Shown: positions 1 through 6,283 of the stretch, piece after piece | Layout: each line of letters begins with the position of its first letter | Position numbering within the stretch: the first letter of the stretch is position 1 | Origin: an uncultured bacterium | GTDB lineage: Bacteria; Cyanobacteriota; Vampirovibrionia; Gastranaerophilales; Gastranaerophilaceae | Direction of reading: 5' to 3' | Assembly: GCA_945910925.1 (NCBI GenBank) | Contig: CAMDZX010000033.1 | Span: 1 to 14,874 of the forward strand | Length of the DNA: 14,874 nucleotides | Notes under the pieces: generated by a model | What the model was told of the DNA's origin: nothing | Databases searched by the model: none | The model's input: the letters and a program-made list of their open reading frames with translations, nothing else | Program-made: the position numbers and the translations under genes

Positions 1-21
1 GATGCGGAAGCGGCGGCGTAA
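1..21 (+). CDS. C-terminal tail of a gene starting outside the window
   Basis: Reading frame 1 from the window edge encodes Asp-Ala-Glu-Ala-Ala-Ala followed by TAA at 19-21. An Ala/Glu-rich tail followed about 40 nt later by a strong terminator is what the end of a rightward gene would look like. Such tails occur on some ribosomal proteins and other abundant cytosolic proteins, but six residues cannot identify the protein. The G+C-rich bases stand out from the AT-rich surroundings. Confidence 0.4.
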   Translation, partial: DAEAAA

Positions 22-61
22 GTTGTGCATCATTTACTTGTTAGCAATTAATTATAATAAG

Positions 62-101
62 AAAAAGAGAGATTGTCCCCAAAAGACAATCTCTCTTTTT
101 T
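62..101. terminator. Bidirectional intrinsic terminator
   Basis: A perfect 16-bp inverted repeat (62-77 and 85-100) encloses a 7-nt loop (78-84). The outer part of the stem is A5 on one side and T5-6 on the other, so a U-tract follows the G+C-containing stem in either direction. It lies between the tail of the rightward gene ending at 21 and the leftward gene ending at 209, and can end both transcripts. Confidence 0.9.
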
Positions 102-155
102 GTTATTTTACTTTCCTACATAAGTAAGTAATGGAAATATGAAATAAGGTAAAGG

Positions 156-186
156 AGTTACTAAGTTACTAAGTTGCTTAGTAACT
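156..186. repeat. Tandem 8-mer plus inverted copy (hairpin)
   Basis: AGTTACTAAG occurs at 156-165 and again, overlapping by two bases, at 164-173. Its exact reverse complement CTTAGTAACT follows at 177-186. The second copy can form a 10-bp hairpin with a 3-nt loop; the first copy can compete for the same arm. It sits just past the 3' end of the leftward 198-residue gene but has no T-tract on that strand, so a terminator role is weak. Confidence 0.6.
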
Positions 187-208
187 AAATCGCCCCATCC
201 CCCCTTTG

Positions 209-805
209 TTACTGTTTATCTCTTAAATCTCTCGGGAGATTTTTCTCAAATCCTGAACGGGTTTTTATGGCTCCCCAAGCTCTATACATCCCGTTTTCAT
301 AAGTAACAAGGTAGTATCCGCCTTCCGAAACATATTCAATCGTTGCATTTTGATAAACATATTCTTCCGGCTCGGGTGTAATCGCATCTTCGGCATACTT
401 TGCCTTCAATACTTCACGTATCTTTTCTTTGGTACGCTGCTTTCTCGGTTTATATTTAAATTTTCCTGTTTTATATGCCTGTTCCTGCCTGTACTTTTCA
501 ACTTCCTCCTGATTCTCCGCAAGTTTAAAAACGGGTATAACCGCAGCTAACTCACCCGATTGAATAAACAAGAGAAATTCTTTGTCATCGCTCAGCGCAA
601 GTTCATACATGCCGGGTTTTAAATACTTACCGTTATAATCACTTATATAATCAGGGATTCTCAAGATAGGGTGTTTACAATCAGAATATCCGTATCTGTA
701 TAACACATTCTGACCCTCAAGCAGTCCGGAAGGGTATCTCGGATACAATTTAGTTTCGTCAATAACTCTTACATTCGGAGGAGTGGCACGTTCAACAAGT
801 GTCAT
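209..805 (-). CDS. Conserved-looking hypothetical protein after rnpA
   Basis: This 198-residue protein is one I do not recognise. It has no signal peptide or membrane segment. Residues 1-95 are mixed and beta-rich by eye, with aromatic/proline-rich stretches. Residues 96-140 form a very basic, probably helical segment rich in Lys, Arg and Glu. Residues 150-180 look like beta strands ending in YRAWG. The start is well supported: AGGAGA lies 7 nt upstream of the ATG, and the ATG overlaps the rnpA stop by one base as TAATG, so translation is probably coupled to rnpA. In many bacteria this position holds yidD or yidC; this protein resembles neither. The basic segment would allow nucleic-acid contact, but that is only a guess. 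Confidence 0.85.
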   Translation of the reverse strand: MTLVERATPPNVRVIDETKLYPRYPSGLLEGQNVLYRYGYSDCKHPILRIPDYISDYNGKYLKPGMYELALSDDKEFLLFIQSGELAAVIPVFKLAENQEEVEKYRQEQAYKTGKFKYKPRKQRTKEKIREVLKAKYAEDAITPEPEEYVYQNATIEYVSEGGYYLVTYENGMYRAWGAIKTRSGFEKNLPRDLRDKQ

Positions 806-1149
806 TACTTTATCTCCTTTAAAAGCTCTTTTATTGCAAAATCAATCTCTTTGAAGGATTTATTGAGTGCCTGAGATTTACCGAGAAATATTATGGATTG
901 TGTGTCTTGAAAATCAAAATTTTCTTTAATAATTAATCTGACGCTTTCACGCATAAGACGCTTGAGCCTGTTACGTTTAACCGCTCTTTTATGCGTTTTC
1001 TTGCTTACAACAAACCCTATTTTACAAACAGAATTTTCTTTTTTCCTGCCAAGAAACATTATAATTCCATCCTTGTAAAAGGAATTCTTTATCCTGTATG
1101 TGGCATTGAATGCTGATTTGTTTTTTAACCTGAAATTTTTAGGAAGCAT
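805..1149 (-). CDS. rnpA: Ribonuclease P protein component
   Basis: This is the small basic protein subunit that assists the catalytic RNA of RNase P in removing 5' leaders from pre-tRNAs in the cytoplasm. At 114 residues it has the usual family length. The N-terminal basic segment (LPKNFRLKN) and the central block with KIGFVVSKK followed by KRAVKRNRLKRLMRE are the family signature. The RNR motif is R59-N60-R61. It lies downstream of a LuxR-type regulator and upstream of an unknown gene; rpmH, its usual upstream partner, is absent from the window. There is no Shine-Dalgarno sequence. Instead a TATAAT box ends 6 nt before the ATG, which would place the transcript start at or next to the ATG. 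Confidence 0.95.
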   Translation of the reverse strand: MLPKNFRLKNKSAFNATYRIKNSFYKDGIIMFLGRKKENSVCKIGFVVSKKTHKRAVKRNRLKRLMRESVRLIIKENFDFQDTQSIIFLGKSQALNKSFKEIDFAIKELLKEIK

Positions 1150-1155
1150 ACAATA

Positions 1156-1183
1156 ATTATACTCTAAAGCCTATATGCCGCAA
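1156..1183 (-). promoter_or_regulatory. Promoter for rnpA, leaderless architecture
   Basis: On the minus strand a perfect -10 box TATAAT (1156-1161) is preceded, with a 16-nt spacer, by TTGCGG (1178-1183), a partial -35 match that lies inside the 3' end of the upstream regulator gene. Six nt separate the -10 from the rnpA ATG (1147-1149), so initiation is predicted at or next to the A of ATG. No ribosome-binding site fits in that space. Confidence 0.6.
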
Positions 1184-1428
1184 ATATTTTTTAGTTTGGA
1201 AAGTTCTTCATCAGGAATATTGTAATCGACAATATCAAGTTTTACGGCTTTGACTGCAAGCAATACTCTCGAATGAATACCTGCTTTTGCGTACATAGAA
1301 GTAATATGTGCTTTTACTGTATGAATGGTAATAGAAAGTTTTTCTGCAATTTGTGAATTTGAATTACCGTTCACAAGCAATTTTAATACCTCATATTCTC
1401 TGTCTGATAAGTTCCAATTTATACTCAT
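1171..1428 (-). CDS. Single-domain LuxR-type (GerE) HTH regulator
   Basis: This 85-residue protein is almost entirely one LuxR/GerE DNA-binding domain. Residues 7-65 follow the family pattern: LSDREYEVLKLL, then a Gly-Asn-Ser-Asn turn, QIAEKLSITIHTVKAHITS with the recognition helix around TVKAH (37-41), and AKAGIHSR. There is no receiver or autoinducer-binding domain, so how it is controlled is not visible. It is divergent from the amino-acid symporter gene and shares a 157-bp intergenic region with it. It is 21 nt upstream of rnpA in the same direction. There is no good Shine-Dalgarno sequence before the ATG. A TATCAT hexamer (1436-1441) ends 7 nt before the start, so this transcript may also be leaderless. 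Confidence 0.9.
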   Translation of the reverse strand: MSINWNLSDREYEVLKLLVNGNSNSQIAEKLSITIHTVKAHITSMYAKAGIHSRVLLAVKAVKLDIVDYNIPDEELSKLKNICGI

Positions 1429-1544
1429 AATCTATATGATACAGTAACCTTTTTGGAATTATTTAACATATTTGCCAATTTATTACAAATTTTAAAACTT
1501 CTGCAAGCGCATATTGATACAGGATGAGTATTTTTTCATGTTTT

Positions 1545-1553
1545 TGTTATAAT
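1545..1553 (+). promoter_or_regulatory. Extended -10 promoter for the symporter gene
   Basis: TGTTATAAT (TGn plus a perfect TATAAT) sits 32 nt before the ATG at 1586. No good -35 is present at the normal distance, which fits an extended -10 promoter. Transcription would start near 1560 and leave a short leader whose only ribosome-binding candidate is the weak AAGCGAG. Confidence 0.6.
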
Positions 1554-1585
1554 TGGAAAGTTAAATACAATAAGAAAGCGAGAAT

Positions 1586-3094
1586 ATGAAAAAATTATTT
1601 TTAATCCTATCAATGTTAATACTGAACGTACAACAGGCTTTTGCAATAAATATTGATGCAATTATGGATGAAAAAATTGCACCGATATCTGATGCAATAG
1701 CACAATTTATTTTTTACCCGATTCCGATTTGCGGGTCAAAAGTTCCGTTAATTATTTTCTGGATACTTTTTGCAGGAATATTTTTTACAATATATTTAAA
1801 AGGCGTTGCAGTATGGGGATTAAAACATGCAGTCGACAATGTTGCGGCTAAACCTAAGAACGGAGATAACTGCGGTGAAGTTTCTTCATTTCAGGCTCTG
1901 GCAACCGCATTATCCGGAACTATCGGTATCGGTAGTATTGCAGGGGTTGCAATATCAATTTCAATAGGTGGGCCGGGTGCTGCATTTTGGATATTTTTTG
2001 GGGCAGTATTGGGCATGTCAATCAAGTTTGTTGAAGCAGCTCTCGCAGTCAAATATAGAAGATTTAATCTTGACGGATCTGTATCAGGCGGGCCAATGCA
2101 TTATATTGCTCACGGATTAACCAGAAAAAAAATGCGTTGGTTAGGACAACCTCTATCCGTGATTTTTGCTATTTTATGTATAGGCGGCGGTATCACGGGC
2201 GGAAATATGATTCAAATTAATCAAACCGCGCATCAAATTATATTCATAACAGGCGGTGAAAACAGTATTTTTCACGGATGTGCTTGGATACTTGGTTTAA
2301 TTGCCGCTATTCTTATCGGTATGGTAATTGTTGGCGGGATTAAAAGTATTGCAAAAGTTACAACAATATTAACACCTACAATGTGTGTTTTATACATTAT
2401 TTCAGGCTTAATAGTAATTTGTGCAAACTTTACACATATTCCAAGTGCTATTGCTTTAATTGTAAGCGAAGCATTCCACCCGACTGCCGTTGCAGGCGGA
2501 GTATTCGGTACAATTATTATCGGTTTAAGACGCTCTGTTCAATCAAATGAAGCAGGAACAGGTGCCGCTGCGATTGTATACGCAACCGCACAAACAAAAG
2601 AACATATTTCACAAGGGTTTGTTGCTCTGTTGGAAACCTTCTTAACAGGTATTCTTTGTTTGTTCACATCATTTGCAATTGTTTTATCAGGAATTTTATC
2701 CACATCTTGTATCGGAAAAATTTCAGGCATTGAACTTGCATCAAATGCCTTCCAATCAGTAATACCGTTCTTCCCTGTGATACTCTCAATTATTGCGGTC
2801 TTATTTGCAATGTCTACCTTGATATCTTGGGCTTATTACGGACAAAAAGCATGGACATTCCTGCTTGGTGAAGGCAAAAAACGTGTCTTGATGTTCAACC
2901 TTATTTATTGCTTGTTCATAGTAATCGGTTCTGCGATGAATGTAAAATCAATTATTGATATTACGGATGCAATGATGATTGCTATGTGTGTGCCAAATAT
3001 CATTGTTTTATATATCCTTGCACCTGAAATCAAAAGAGATTTGAAGGCATATTGCGAAAAATACAATATTAAAATCGGGAAATTAAAAGTGTAA
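1586..3094 (+). CDS. Alanine/glycine:cation symporter (AGCS family)
   Basis: This 502-residue inner-membrane transporter should import a small neutral amino acid (alanine or glycine) with Na+ or H+. Residues 1-20 look like a cleavable signal peptide ending AFA, as in the longer bacterial members. Many hydrophobic segments follow. Family motifs are clear: GEVSSFQALATALSG (about 97-111), IAGVA (118-122), GGPGAAFW (128-135), SGGPMHYI, and RRSVQSNEAGTGAAAI near residue 318. The usual GNIAG of the first conserved block is GSIAG here, an Asn-to-Ser change in a strongly conserved stretch, which could alter ion or substrate preference. It is transcribed alone from its own promoter, divergent from the LuxR-type gene, a candidate regulator. 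Only about 55 nt separate it from nanE. Confidence 0.93.
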   Translation: MKKLFLILSMLILNVQQAFAINIDAIMDEKIAPISDAIAQFIFYPIPICGSKVPLIIFWILFAGIFFTIYLKGVAVWGLKHAVDNVAAKPKNGDNCGEVSSFQALATALSGTIGIGSIAGVAISISIGGPGAAFWIFFGAVLGMSIKFVEAALAVKYRRFNLDGSVSGGPMHYIAHGLTRKKMRWLGQPLSVIFAILCIGGGITGGNMIQINQTAHQIIFITGGENSIFHGCAWILGLIAAILIGMVIVGGIKSIAKVTTILTPTMCVLYIISGLIVICANFTHIPSAIALIVSEAFHPTAVAGGVFGTIIIGLRRSVQSNEAGTGAAAIVYATAQTKEHISQGFVALLETFLTGILCLFTSFAIVLSGILSTSCIGKISGIELASNAFQSVIPFFPVILSIIAVLFAMSTLISWAYYGQKAWTFLLGEGKKRVLMFNLIYCLFIVIGSAMNVKSIIDITDAMMIAMCVPNIIVLYILAPEIKRDLKAYCEKYNIKIGKLKV

Positions 3095-3117
3095 TTTACC
3101 TTTTGTAATATTCCTTT

Positions 3118-3142
3118 ATGAAACAATTTTTTCATGTACAAT
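3118..3142 (+). promoter_or_regulatory. Promoter for nanE with overlapping inverted repeat
   Basis: TACAAT (3137-3142) is a -10 box ending 6 nt before the nanE ATG (3149), which puts the predicted start site at or next to the ATG. The -35 region is poor (CTTTAT at 17-nt spacing). A 6-bp inverted repeat, ATGAAA (3118-3123) and TTTCAT (3130-3135), lies between the -35 position and the -10, where a repressor could bind. No terminator for the upstream symporter gene is evident, so read-through into nanE is possible. Confidence 0.45.
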
Positions 3143-3148
3143 TGAGTT

Positions 3149-3841
3149 ATGATTAAGCGCTTAAAAAATAAGGTGATTGTTTCATGCCAGGCAATGCCGG
3201 CTGAGCCTTTATACAAAGAGGAATGTATGACTGCGATGATGAAATCTGTTGTCAATGGCGGTGCTCAGGGTTTGCGTGTTGCAGGCGTAAGGGATGTAAA
3301 AATTGCAAAATCACTTTTTGAAATTCCTGTTATCGGGCTTACAAAACCTGATGTTATTCCTAAAAACTGGAAGGAAATAGTATACATTACACCGACATTG
3401 AAGGATGTAGTTGACTTGATTCAAGCAGGTGCAGATATCGTTGCATTTGACGGGACACAACGTCCAAGGCCAAAATGTACACTTGAAGAAATAATAAAAT
3501 ACATAAAAATCAACCGTAGAAAGTCTATGGCTGATATTTCCACGCTTGAAGAAGGAATAAAATGCGCAGAACTCGGAGCGGATATTCTATCTACGACACT
3601 TTCAGGATATACAACTCAATCTCCGATAGAAACCGATGGCCCTGATTTCAAACTGCTTGAAGCTCTTGTAAAAGAAACAGATAAACCCGTAGTTCTTGAA
3701 GGACGGATTTGGGAACCTGAACAAATCAACAGAGCTTTTGAATTGGGTGCACATGCCGTTGTAATAGGTTCGGCAATAACAAGACCGCAACTAATTACAA
3801 AGCGTTTTATTAATGGCGTTGAAGGGAAATACAGAGTTTAA
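3149..3841 (+). CDS. nanE: N-acylglucosamine-6-phosphate 2-epimerase (ManNAc-6-P epimerase)
   Basis: This cytosolic TIM-barrel enzyme interconverts N-acetylmannosamine 6-phosphate and N-acetylglucosamine 6-phosphate in sialic-acid and amino-sugar catabolism. The 230-residue length is typical. The N-terminal VSCQAMPAEPL, GLRVAG (41-46), IGLTKP (62-67), DGTQRPRP (101-108), MADIST (127-132), TTLSGYT and the phosphate-binding GAHAVVIGSAITRP are family motifs. Lys66 and Glu184 match the catalytic Lys/Glu pair described for clostridial NanE. The start follows a -10 box directly and has no Shine-Dalgarno sequence, so a leaderless message is likely. A ROK-family kinase lies two genes downstream and could supply the substrate. 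NanA aldolase and a sialic-acid transporter are not in the window. Confidence 0.95.
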   Translation: MIKRLKNKVIVSCQAMPAEPLYKEECMTAMMKSVVNGGAQGLRVAGVRDVKIAKSLFEIPVIGLTKPDVIPKNWKEIVYITPTLKDVVDLIQAGADIVAFDGTQRPRPKCTLEEIIKYIKINRRKSMADISTLEEGIKCAELGADILSTTLSGYTTQSPIETDGPDFKLLEALVKETDKPVVLEGRIWEPEQINRAFELGAHAVVIGSAITRPQLITKRFINGVEGKYRV

Positions 3842-3843
3842 AT

Positions 3844-4038
3844 ATGGACGAAGAAATTATACAAACAGAAGAATATATAGAAGATGATGACGAAGAATTG
3901 AAGATTTATCCGAGATTCTCTACCGATGAACACGGAAATCCTATTCGTGATGCACGTTATTATCCGTTTATAAGCAGGGTAATTTCTTCTGCTAACAAAG
4001 CAATCGCAGCTGATTATAAGTACAGTCATTTTGAATAA
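3844..4038 (+). CDS. Small acidic protein between nanE and the ROK kinase
   Basis: This 64-residue protein is one I do not recognise. The first 20 residues are extremely acidic (IEDDDEELK at 12-20), followed by a more ordinary segment with PRFSTDEHGNPIRDARYYPF and a probable helix at the C terminus. It has no membrane segment or Cys. It starts 2 nt after the nanE stop and ends 11 nt before the ROK start, so it is almost certainly co-transcribed and probably relies on ribosomes leaving nanE, because no close Shine-Dalgarno sequence is seen. The tight packing between two related sugar enzymes argues that it is a real gene. A binding or regulatory partner is possible but unproven. Confidence 0.8.
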   Translation: MDEEIIQTEEYIEDDDEELKIYPRFSTDEHGNPIRDARYYPFISRVISSANKAIAADYKYSHFE

Positions 4039-4049
4039 AGGAAACACAT

Positions 4050-4928
4050 ATGAAAAAGGCTCTGACAATTGATATTGGCGGTACAAAAATTTATTATACC
4101 GTTGTTAATGAAAAAGGTAATATTATTTCCGAGATTGATAAATTTGCTACTCCAAAGGATTTGGATAGTATAAAAGAAATTATATCGGGTGCGGTCAAAA
4201 AATATGAGAATACAGTTCACACGATAGGAATATCAACTGCAGGTGCAGTAAATAATGAAAATACGGGAGTTCTGGGTTCGACGGGAAACCTTGTAGAAAA
4301 TTATCCCGAACTTGATTTTCAAAAAATAAGCCGTTTACCTGTATTTGTAGAAAATGATGCTAATTGTGCGGCTTGGGCTGAACATGAAATAGGTGCATCA
4401 AAAGGTTGCAAAACATCCGTTATGCTGACACTTGGTACAGGAGTCGGCGGCGGGATTATTATTGACCACAAGCTTTTTAAAGGTAAATCAGGTGCCGCAG
4501 GTGAAATGCACTTCAAAATGTATCCTGACAAACGCAGAAAATGTACTTGCGGTTCTTATGACTGTTTTGAGGCATACGCATCAGGTACGGGACTTAAAAT
4601 TACCGCAGAAGAAATGACGGGAAATCCTGATGTTACAACGTATGACGTTATTGAAGGTGTTAATAAAAACGACCCGCTAATGAAGGATGTATTGTCCGTA
4701 TGGCAAGGTCATATTACCGCAGGAATTATCGGTTTGGCTAATTTATTTGACCCTGATTGTGTTGTATTATCGGGTTCTATGGCTCAGTTTGTTGATACTC
4801 AAGCCATAGAACAAGAGGTAAATCAAGAAATTGTTACAACACCAACCTCCGTAAGACTTGCAACCGCCGGAAATTATTCAGGTATGATAGGTGCAGGACT
4901 TCTTGCGATAAGAGCATTAGGATATTAA
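4050..4928 (+). CDS. ROK-family sugar kinase (possible N-acetylmannosamine kinase)
   Basis: This 292-residue cytosolic kinase should phosphorylate a hexose or N-acetylhexosamine with ATP. The N-terminal phosphate loop DIGGTK (8-13), the substrate and catalytic block VENDANCAA (100-108, catalytic Asp103), the second ATP motif LGTGVGGGI (128-136) and the Cys-rich zinc motif C165-T-C167-G with C172 and E174 are ROK hallmarks. The zinc motif is altered: the usual GEIGH reads GEMHF (His154, one residue early), and the usual GC of the last ligand pair reads DC. Start choice is clear: AAAGGAA precedes the ATG by about 8 nt. Proximity to nanE favours N-acetylmannosamine as substrate (NanK role), but glucose or N-acetylglucosamine cannot be excluded from sequence alone. 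Confidence 0.9.
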   Translation: MKKALTIDIGGTKIYYTVVNEKGNIISEIDKFATPKDLDSIKEIISGAVKKYENTVHTIGISTAGAVNNENTGVLGSTGNLVENYPELDFQKISRLPVFVENDANCAAWAEHEIGASKGCKTSVMLTLGTGVGGGIIIDHKLFKGKSGAAGEMHFKMYPDKRRKCTCGSYDCFEAYASGTGLKITAEEMTGNPDVTTYDVIEGVNKNDPLMKDVLSVWQGHITAGIIGLANLFDPDCVVLSGSMAQFVDTQAIEQEVNQEIVTTPTSVRLATAGNYSGMIGAGLLAIRALGY

Positions 4929-4929
4929 T

Positions 4930-5145
4930 ATGGGCAAAGCTAAAAAACGAAGTCTTGCATTAGGTATATACAATAAGCTTTCAAATATTACAAGAGAAGA
5001 AGCTATTGAAAAAACGGTAAAAAATATTGAATCAAAACAGGAAGCAATCGAACTGATAACGCTTTTTGGTATTACGGCAGAAGAACTGCTTGAAGCGGGT
5101 GCATCGTACGAAGATGTTGTATCATTCGGGGGAATGATTAAATGA
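4930..5145 (+). CDS. Small helical hypothetical protein before ubiA-like gene
   Basis: This 71-residue protein is one I do not recognise. The N terminus is basic (MGKAKKR). The rest is probably all-helical, with Glu/Ile/Lys patterning (REEAIEKTVKNIESKQEAIEL) and a second helix LFGITAEELLEAG. It has no Cys, signal peptide or membrane span. AGGA lies 7 nt before the ATG, and the ATG is one base past the ROK stop. Its own stop overlaps the next start as ATGA, so it is translated within the operon and probably coupled to the prenyltransferase. The arrangement supports a real gene; function is unknown. Confidence 0.8.
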   Translation: MGKAKKRSLALGIYNKLSNITREEAIEKTVKNIESKQEAIELITLFGITAEELLEAGASYEDVVSFGGMIK

Positions 5146-6107
5146 TAAAATCGCTTATACTTATCTCACGTGCGTACGCTCTGCCAATGTCATTTTTTTC
5201 GTGGCTTGCCGCTTTTGCGTACGGAGTTTCTAAATCAGGAAATATTATATACGGGCTGATTGCGTTTGTAGGAATAGCCCTTGTTCATCTCGGTATGAAC
5301 ATGTTTGATGATTATATTGATTACAAAAACTTGAAAAAAACTGACGAAAACGGGAAAAAAATTCTTATTAACGCACAAAAAGGCAAGTGTGAATTCCTCC
5401 TCAACGGTAAAATTACGGAAATTCAATTATTATTTCTTACTTTAGTTTGTTTCTTTTGGGCATTTTTAATAGGAATATTTTTTGTTATAAAAACAGGGTT
5501 CCCTGTTCTTATAATAATGGGTTTGACAGCTTTATTCGGGTTGATTTATCCTATTGCGGGAAAATTCAGATTGTGTGAGATTTTACTTGGATTAATATAC
5601 GGACCTTTATTATTCTTAGGGGTTGATTATGTTATGACGGGTTTGGTCGGTTGGAATGTATTACTAATATGTGTTCCTACAATGATAATGACACTCAATC
5701 TTTTATATACCGATACGATGCTTGATTATGAATTAGATAAATCAGAAGGTAAAAAAACTGTTGCAAATTTGTTTGATTTTCAAAATACAGGGCTTTTTGT
5801 CCAAAAAATCCTTCTTATATTCGGTTATCTGTCAATCATCCCGATTTTTATCAAAACCGAAAATGTTTGGTTATTTCTTACATACATAACAATACCTTTT
5901 GCATTAAATCTCATAAATTCTATGAAATTATTTATACAAGACAAAACAACTCTTCCGAAACGTACGATATTAGACGGTTTGATGGAAAATTGGGATACAA
6001 TTTTAGAGGAAGGTTCTGCTGGATTTATGATGAGAATGTACCAAGCAAGAAATCTTATGGTATACTTTTCTATAGTATATGCAGGAGCTTTAATTCTAAC
6101 AAATTAG
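5142..6107 (+). CDS. UbiA-superfamily membrane prenyltransferase (MenA-like)
   Basis: This 321-residue integral membrane protein should transfer a prenyl chain to an aromatic or other acceptor. The two Asp-rich Mg-diphosphate motifs are present: N53-x-x-D56-D57-x-x-D60 and D191-x-x-x-D195-x-x-x-D199. There are about eight to nine hydrophobic segments between and around them, as in the superfamily. The form of the first motif and the overall length are closest to MenA-type enzymes (menaquinone pathway), but no other quinone gene is in view, so the acceptor is not assigned. The loop after motif 1 carries an unusual insertion with NAQKGKCEFLLNGKIT (77-92). GGGGGA precedes the ATG by 8 nt, and the start overlaps the upstream stop (ATGA). 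Confidence 0.88.
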   Translation: MIKSLILISRAYALPMSFFSWLAAFAYGVSKSGNIIYGLIAFVGIALVHLGMNMFDDYIDYKNLKKTDENGKKILINAQKGKCEFLLNGKITEIQLLFLTLVCFFWAFLIGIFFVIKTGFPVLIIMGLTALFGLIYPIAGKFRLCEILLGLIYGPLLFLGVDYVMTGLVGWNVLLICVPTMIMTLNLLYTDTMLDYELDKSEGKKTVANLFDFQNTGLFVQKILLIFGYLSIIPIFIKTENVWLFLTYITIPFALNLINSMKLFIQDKTTLPKRTILDGLMENWDTILEEGSAGFMMRMYQARNLMVYFSIVYAGALILTN

Positions 6108-6115
6108 GGAAAAAT

Positions 6116-6283
6116 ATGTCAGTTAAAAATGAAACAGGTAAAAGTAGAATAATAGATATCACTACCTCAATGAACAACGGGTATATATACGACATGCCTG
6201 TTGCTCGTCATACCTTGAAAAGTTACACAACATTTATCAAAAATACTCTTGTGTTGAATATATCTGATAATAAAATACATTAA
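6116..6283 (+). CDS. Small hypothetical protein ending the nanE operon
   Basis: This 55-residue ORF begins at an ATG with AGGGA 5 nt upstream, 8 nt after the prenyltransferase stop. The same frame stays open further upstream inside the prenyltransferase gene, but only this start has a ribosome-binding site. The sequence starts MSVKNETGKSRIIDITTS and ends LVLNISDNKIH. It shows no membrane segment, Cys or known motif. Its TAA stop interlocks with the stop of the convergent gene in a shared TTAA. Context (position in the operon, strong ribosome-binding site) supports it. No function can be given. Confidence 0.65.
   Translation: MSVKNETGKSRIIDITTSMNNGYIYDMPVARHTLKSYTTFIKNTLVLNISDNKIH

Noticed and set aside
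156..186. CRISPR-like or terminator reading of the TTACTAAG repeats
   Set aside because: Only two overlapping direct copies and one inverted copy, no spacers, and no T-tract on the strand where a terminator would be needed.
2905..3255. 116-codon antisense frame across the symporter end and nanE start
   Set aside because: It spans two well-supported genes and an intergenic promoter, and resembles no protein family.
5867..6115. Upstream extension of the frame of the 55-residue protein inside the prenyltransferase gene
   Set aside because: It is an out-of-frame shadow of a well-supported gene; only the ATG at 6116 has a ribosome-binding site and lies after the stop.
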